Assembly: GCF_051710625.1 (NCBI RefSeq)
Contig: NZ_JBPESN010000090.1
Location: 1 to 7,705 of the forward strand
DNA: 7,705 nt
DNA from: JBPESN01 sp051710625
GTDB lineage: Bacteria; Pseudomonadota; Gammaproteobacteria; Enterobacterales; Enterobacteriaceae
Direction of reading: 5' to 3'
Positions 5,239-7,705 of the stretch are shown here, one piece after another. The first letter of the stretch is position 1. Every line of letters begins with the position of its first letter. Under the pieces are notes generated by a model. The model worked only from the letters and a program-made list of their open reading frames with translations, did not search any database and had not been told where the DNA came from. The position numbers and the translations under genes were made by a program.

Positions 5239-5640
5239 TTAACTTGCGTCCGTCAAGGACTGTTTTTTCTGGCCGTGCTCCGCCAGCCACTGCTGCATCG
5301 TTGCGATTTCAGCTTTTTGCGCGCTGATGACATTTTCCGCCATCTTGCGCATGGCCGGATCTTTACCGTACTTAAGTTCCACTTCCGCCATATTGATCGC
5401 GCCTTGATGATGGGGAATCATCCCTTGCGCAAAGGCGACGTCCGGATCGGCGGCTTTCACGCCGGCACTCATATCGTTGTGCATATCTTCCATCGAATCG
5501 AGATATGCTTTACTGGCAACGGAAAGCGTTCCCTGGTCCTTTGACCCACTCATGCCGCCCGTCTCATGGTGCGCGTCAGCAGCACCGGCCACTAATGGCG
5601 CGATCAACAGTAATAGCGAAAAGAAAGGGTATTTACGCAT
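5239..5640 (-). CDS. Secreted DUF305 protein (possible metal-binding)
   Basis: A 133-residue exported protein. Residues 1-23 are a signal peptide (MRK, a hydrophobic run, then AGAADA), so it should be periplasmic. The DUF305 four-helix domain spans about 44-122, with the family signature GMIPHHQGAINMAEVEL (73-89) holding H77, H78 and M84. Further candidate ligands are H24/H25 at the mature N-terminus, M50/M53/H54/M57 and M97/M100. Members such as cyanobacterial CopM bind copper, so a periplasmic copper or other metal role is possible but not shown. AAGGAGA stands 5 bases before the ATG. Length is normal and the frame intact. It lies 101 bases downstream of apbE on the same strand, with an inverted repeat between them that may be its operator. 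Confidence 0.88.
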   Translation of the reverse strand: MRKYPFFSLLLLIAPLVAGAADAHHETGGMSGSKDQGTLSVASKAYLDSMEDMHNDMSAGVKAADPDVAFAQGMIPHHQGAINMAEVELKYGKDPAMRKMAENVISAQKAEIATMQQWLAEHGQKKQSLTDAS

Positions 5641-5668
5641 CGTTTTCTCCTTAAGTTTTGTCTCCTAA

Positions 5669-5712
5669 CGGTCAAGCCTTTTAAGGCTTACCGAGTGCAG
5701 GGCTATTGTCAA
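5669..5712 (-). promoter_or_regulatory. Inverted repeat and -35-like box before the DUF305 gene
   Basis: Minus strand TTGACA (5707-5712) is followed by an imperfect inverted repeat (5669-5693) whose core arms AAGCCTT and AAGGCTT are 2 bases apart and extend to CGGT/ACCG with one bulged base. No clear -10 is seen at 16-19 bases. The repeat could be an operator (a metal-sensing regulator would fit DUF305), or a hairpin ending apbE messages, though there is no U-run. Confidence 0.4.
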
Positions 5713-5741
5713 GGCAAGGTTTTGCCCTAAGCACTGCGACG

Positions 5742-6791
5742 TTAGGCGTCCTTATCGCTATGCGAAATGATAAAGGAGGAAAACTGCGGCGACATCCAGG
5801 TGGTAAACCCGTGATCAGTTTTGGTAATCAAGAATACCGGCAAGCCTTCTTGCAGCGCCAGTTGCTTGGCCTTTTCCGTGCCGAGCACCATTAAACCGGT
5901 ATCCCAACCGTCCGCTTCCAGCGCCGTTGTGGCAATAACCGTTGCCGAAACCAGTTTGTGATCTATCGGTCTACCGGTGACAGGATCAATGACATGGCTT
6001 ACGCGCTTACCCTCAAGCTCATAGTAGTTCCGATAGCTGCCGGAGGTGCTGATACCGTGTCCCTGTAAATCCACGACAACCTCCGCCGCCACGGATTCAT
6101 CCGTCGGGTGCTGGATAGCCACTCGCCAGGGCTGCTGGCTGGAAGACAAACCACGGGTTAACACCGCGCCGCCTACCGACACCAGATAGCGGGTAATGCC
6201 CCGCTGCTCCAGTAGAGCAGCCAGGTGGTCGGTGGCATACCCCTCGCCGACGGTGGAAAGATCAACATACATGTTGGGCACCGATTTTTGCAGCCACTGC
6301 CCCTTGCTGGTTTCAATAAGCCGCAGATGCGCCAGCCCAACGCGGGCGCGGGCGCTTTCGATTTGCTGAGCATCCGGCGTCTTTGTCGGTTGTTTTTCCG
6401 GGCCGAATCCCCACAGGTTCACCAGCGGGCCAATGGTAATATCCATCGCACCGCCGATTTTCGCGCCAATACGCAACGCGGTAGAAATAATATCCGCCAT
6501 GCCTGGGGTAATCGGCTGCGGCTCGGTGCCGCGATAACGGTTAAATCGTGATAAAATCGTATCGTCTTGCCAGGTGGAAATCTGGTAATTATCCTCGGCC
6601 AATCGTTGCGCTATTGCTTGATTGAGTCCCGTCAGAGCGGCCGCAGGCGGGTTTGCCACCAGCACGCGATAATAGGTCCCCATGGTTTTCCCTTCGGCAC
6701 GCCAGGACTGCGCCTGTTCCGGCGGCGTGGCGCCGTCGCATCCGCCAAGCAACATCAGTGTTGCCATTATTACCCCCGTCAATCTGGTCAT
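5742..6791 (-). CDS. apbE: FAD:protein FMN transferase (ApbE lipoprotein)
   Basis: A 349-residue periplasmic lipoprotein. LLGGC with C18 is the lipobox. ApbE transfers FMN from FAD, with Mg, to a threonine of target flavoproteins such as NqrB/C or RnfD/G. Conserved parts are GKTMGTYY (34-41), GAMDITIGPLVNLWGFGPE (114-132), DLSTVGEGYATDHL (177-190) and SVGGAV (205-210). Further on come HGISTSGSYRNYYELEGKR (245-263), HVIDPVTGRPI (266-276) and ALEADGWDTGLMVLG (290-304) with the metal-site D297/T298, closing with TWMSPQF. The sequence aligns throughout with E. coli ApbE and is intact. AAGGAT stands 6 bases before the ATG. No nqr or rnf gene is in the window, so its target must be encoded elsewhere. 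The promoter is not obvious. Confidence 0.95.
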   Translation of the reverse strand: MTRLTGVIMATLMLLGGCDGATPPEQAQSWRAEGKTMGTYYRVLVANPPAAALTGLNQAIAQRLAEDNYQISTWQDDTILSRFNRYRGTEPQPITPGMADIISTALRIGAKIGGAMDITIGPLVNLWGFGPEKQPTKTPDAQQIESARARVGLAHLRLIETSKGQWLQKSVPNMYVDLSTVGEGYATDHLAALLEQRGITRYLVSVGGAVLTRGLSSSQQPWRVAIQHPTDESVAAEVVVDLQGHGISTSGSYRNYYELEGKRVSHVIDPVTGRPIDHKLVSATVIATTALEADGWDTGLMVLGTEKAKQLALQEGLPVFLITKTDHGFTTWMSPQFSSFIISHSDKDA

Positions 6792-7095
6792 AGCATATCC
6801 TTAAACAGCCAATATCGCCGCCCAAAGCCCCAAAAATAGCGCCTTCTCCCGGCGGCAGAAAACGGTCAATATGCTGCCTGAGTCAACGCGCAAAATCCAT
6901 GCCCGCGCCGAATAAGAAAGGAATAATTGATACAGGTGGGGTGTAGGCAGCCCAAAAGACACCCGCTTTTTTAAATGGTATTCAGGCAGACCATGAGCCG
7001 TCATGGCAAGGCCTAAAAGCGGTGGTGACAAGGCAAGCGAACTTCAGCCGTCAGCGCCGGCGAATAGCGCCAACGTCACAAACCGTTTATTACCC
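6792..7095. other. No supported gene (apbE upstream region)
   Basis: A minus-strand open frame at 6801-7031 ends in hydrophobic residues (LFLGLWAAILAV) just before apbE. It has no ribosome site, no family I recognise and a stop upstream, so it may be a decayed remnant or chance. No clear apbE promoter, hairpin or RNA gene was found. Confidence 0.4.
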
Positions 7096-7395
7096 TCATA
7101 GCCCTGAATGTGGATTACCCTGGGCGTAATTAAACATTCGTTGCAACACCTCATCCGCGCCTTTGATGACTTCGGACAGATGTCAGTCGCTGCGATTTAC
7201 CGCTTGGGAATAGGCAATTTCATGCACTTCATCCACCATGGTAATGATCCTGTCGCGGGTTTGGACATCAAGATTACCCAGGATAGTGCTTAACACGACC
7301 TGATAGGCATGAGACGTCACCGTTAGTTGACGCTCCCGCGCCTCAAGCGCTTCAATACGGTCCAACAGAATCTGATAATGGGGATCGTTCGCCAT
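7096..7395 (-). pseudogene. Small helical protein, weakly IraP/DUF2594-like, with in-frame TGA
   Basis: From ATG at 7395 (AAGGGAAA about 6 bases upstream) 70 codons read MANDPHYQILLDRIEALEAR through VVLSTILGNLD and DEVHEIAYSQAVNRSD, then TGA (7183-7185). The same frame continues 28 codons, HLSEVIKGADEVLQRMFNYA to HSGL, before a second TGA at 7096. The continuation is helical and in frame, so a sense codon at position 71 probably mutated and the ancestral protein had about 99 residues. The N-terminal coiled coil followed by LxxILxNL resembles by eye the anti-adaptor IraP, which blocks RssB and stabilises RpoS; DUF2594 (YecF) is similarly possible. Identity is uncertain. The 70-residue form may still be made. 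An IS end lies 104 bases upstream and may have removed the promoter. Confidence 0.5.
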
Positions 7396-7498
7396 AATGA
7401 TTTCCCTTGCGTGACAAAAACAACCGAAGCAGGATGATTGACTCAGCGCTCGACGGTAAATAAGGTCGCTTCGACTTTCGTCAGCGACAGCAATGGTC

Positions 7499-7525
7499 TG
7501 TAGTGGCCAACTAAAACTGGCCACC
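7499..7525. repeat. IS terminal inverted repeat (orfB side)
   Basis: Begins TGTAGTGGC and ends GGCCACC, 23 of 27 bases as in the repeat at 411-437. It marks the element's edge; the flanking base toward the cargo is 7498. Confidence 0.85.
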
Positions 7526-7705
7526 GCGTTAGCGTTTTTCCAGTATCTATTTTCTGATTCGTTTGGTGGCACCCCACTGTTATATTCATGCGGCCTGAGT
7601 GCGCTGTAATATCCCACGATATAGTCGGTAATTTCATGAGCTGCTTCGCTGAAGCTTATGTAGCCCGTTACCGGTATCCACTCGTTTTTCAGACTTCTGA
7701 AGAAG
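7499..7705 (-). mobile_element. IS3-family (IS1222-like) element, 3' end, cut by window edge
   Basis: The right (orfB-distal) part of an IS of the same type as at 1-437, also on the minus strand. It holds the C-terminus of OrfB and the terminal inverted repeat (7499-7525). The remaining part lies beyond the window. Confidence 0.85.
7499..7705 (-). pseudogene. IS3-family OrfB transposase, C-terminal fragment
   Basis: Minus-strand codons from 7704 read FFRSLKNEWIPVTGYISFSE and later VGYYSALRPHEYNSGVPPNE, ending WKNANAVASFS at the inverted repeat. This is the C-terminal part of the rve domain of IS3-family transposases. No stop occurs in the repeat; the frame continues across it and joins the 7395 gene in frame. 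Whether the element is whole cannot be judged because most of it is outside the window. Confidence 0.8.

Noticed and set aside
7183..7617. Single 144-residue gene
   Set aside because: It is a composite of the transposase C-terminus, the IS end and a separate small gene with its own ATG and ribosome site.
1..7705. tRNA, rRNA or CRISPR array
   Set aside because: No cloverleaf, rRNA-like tract or regularly spaced direct repeat was seen on either strand.

Overview
The window looks like part of an Enterobacterales chromosome, probably from a lineage undergoing genome decay such as a Sodalis-like insect symbiont. Three things point that way. A DsrA-type small RNA lies divergently beside a yedP-type phosphatase gene, an arrangement known from E. 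coli. The coding style is enterobacterial. Only about half of the window is occupied by intact genes, and the rest holds broken genes, small remnants and insertion-sequence pieces. The organism assignment is inference, since no marker gene is present.

Layout, left to right. Positions 1-437 are one end of an IS3-family (IS1222-like) element whose orfA has two in-frame stops. Immediately inside it is a minus-strand DsrA homologue (about 442-536) with promoter and terminator. The gene-poor stretch 549-913 holds one possible ORF remnant and a weak promoter. A plus-strand pair follows: a mannosyl/glucosyl-3-phosphoglycerate phosphatase (914-1726) and a GT81-type glucosyl-3-phosphoglycerate synthase (1781-3001). 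Together they predict synthesis of the compatible solute glucosylglycerate. Next are two strong inverted repeats and a small MarA/SoxS-type AraC regulator (3145-3540). A probable second small RNA follows (about 3895-3954). It carries a seed like those of ArcZ and DsrA. The stretch 3955-4927 is mostly non-coding and contains a frameshifted small gene (4652-4814). A compact minus-strand unit encoding a 32-residue lysine-rich protein, apparently with an ATA start, occupies 4928-5151.

The right half is all on the minus strand: a secreted DUF305 protein (5239-5640), the ApbE flavin transferase (5742-6791), and a small helical protein gene interrupted by an in-frame TGA (7096-7395). The last gene is weakly similar to IraP or DUF2594 proteins. 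Positions 7499-7705 are the opposite end of an IS of the same kind as on the left, in the same orientation, so the cargo lies between two direct IS pieces.

A possible common theme is osmotic and general stress: glucosylglycerate synthesis, two small RNAs whose seeds resemble known activators of rpoS translation, and a possible IraP-like protein that in E. coli would stabilise RpoS. The DsrA homology and the enzyme pair are well supported. The RpoS link as a local theme is a hypothesis.
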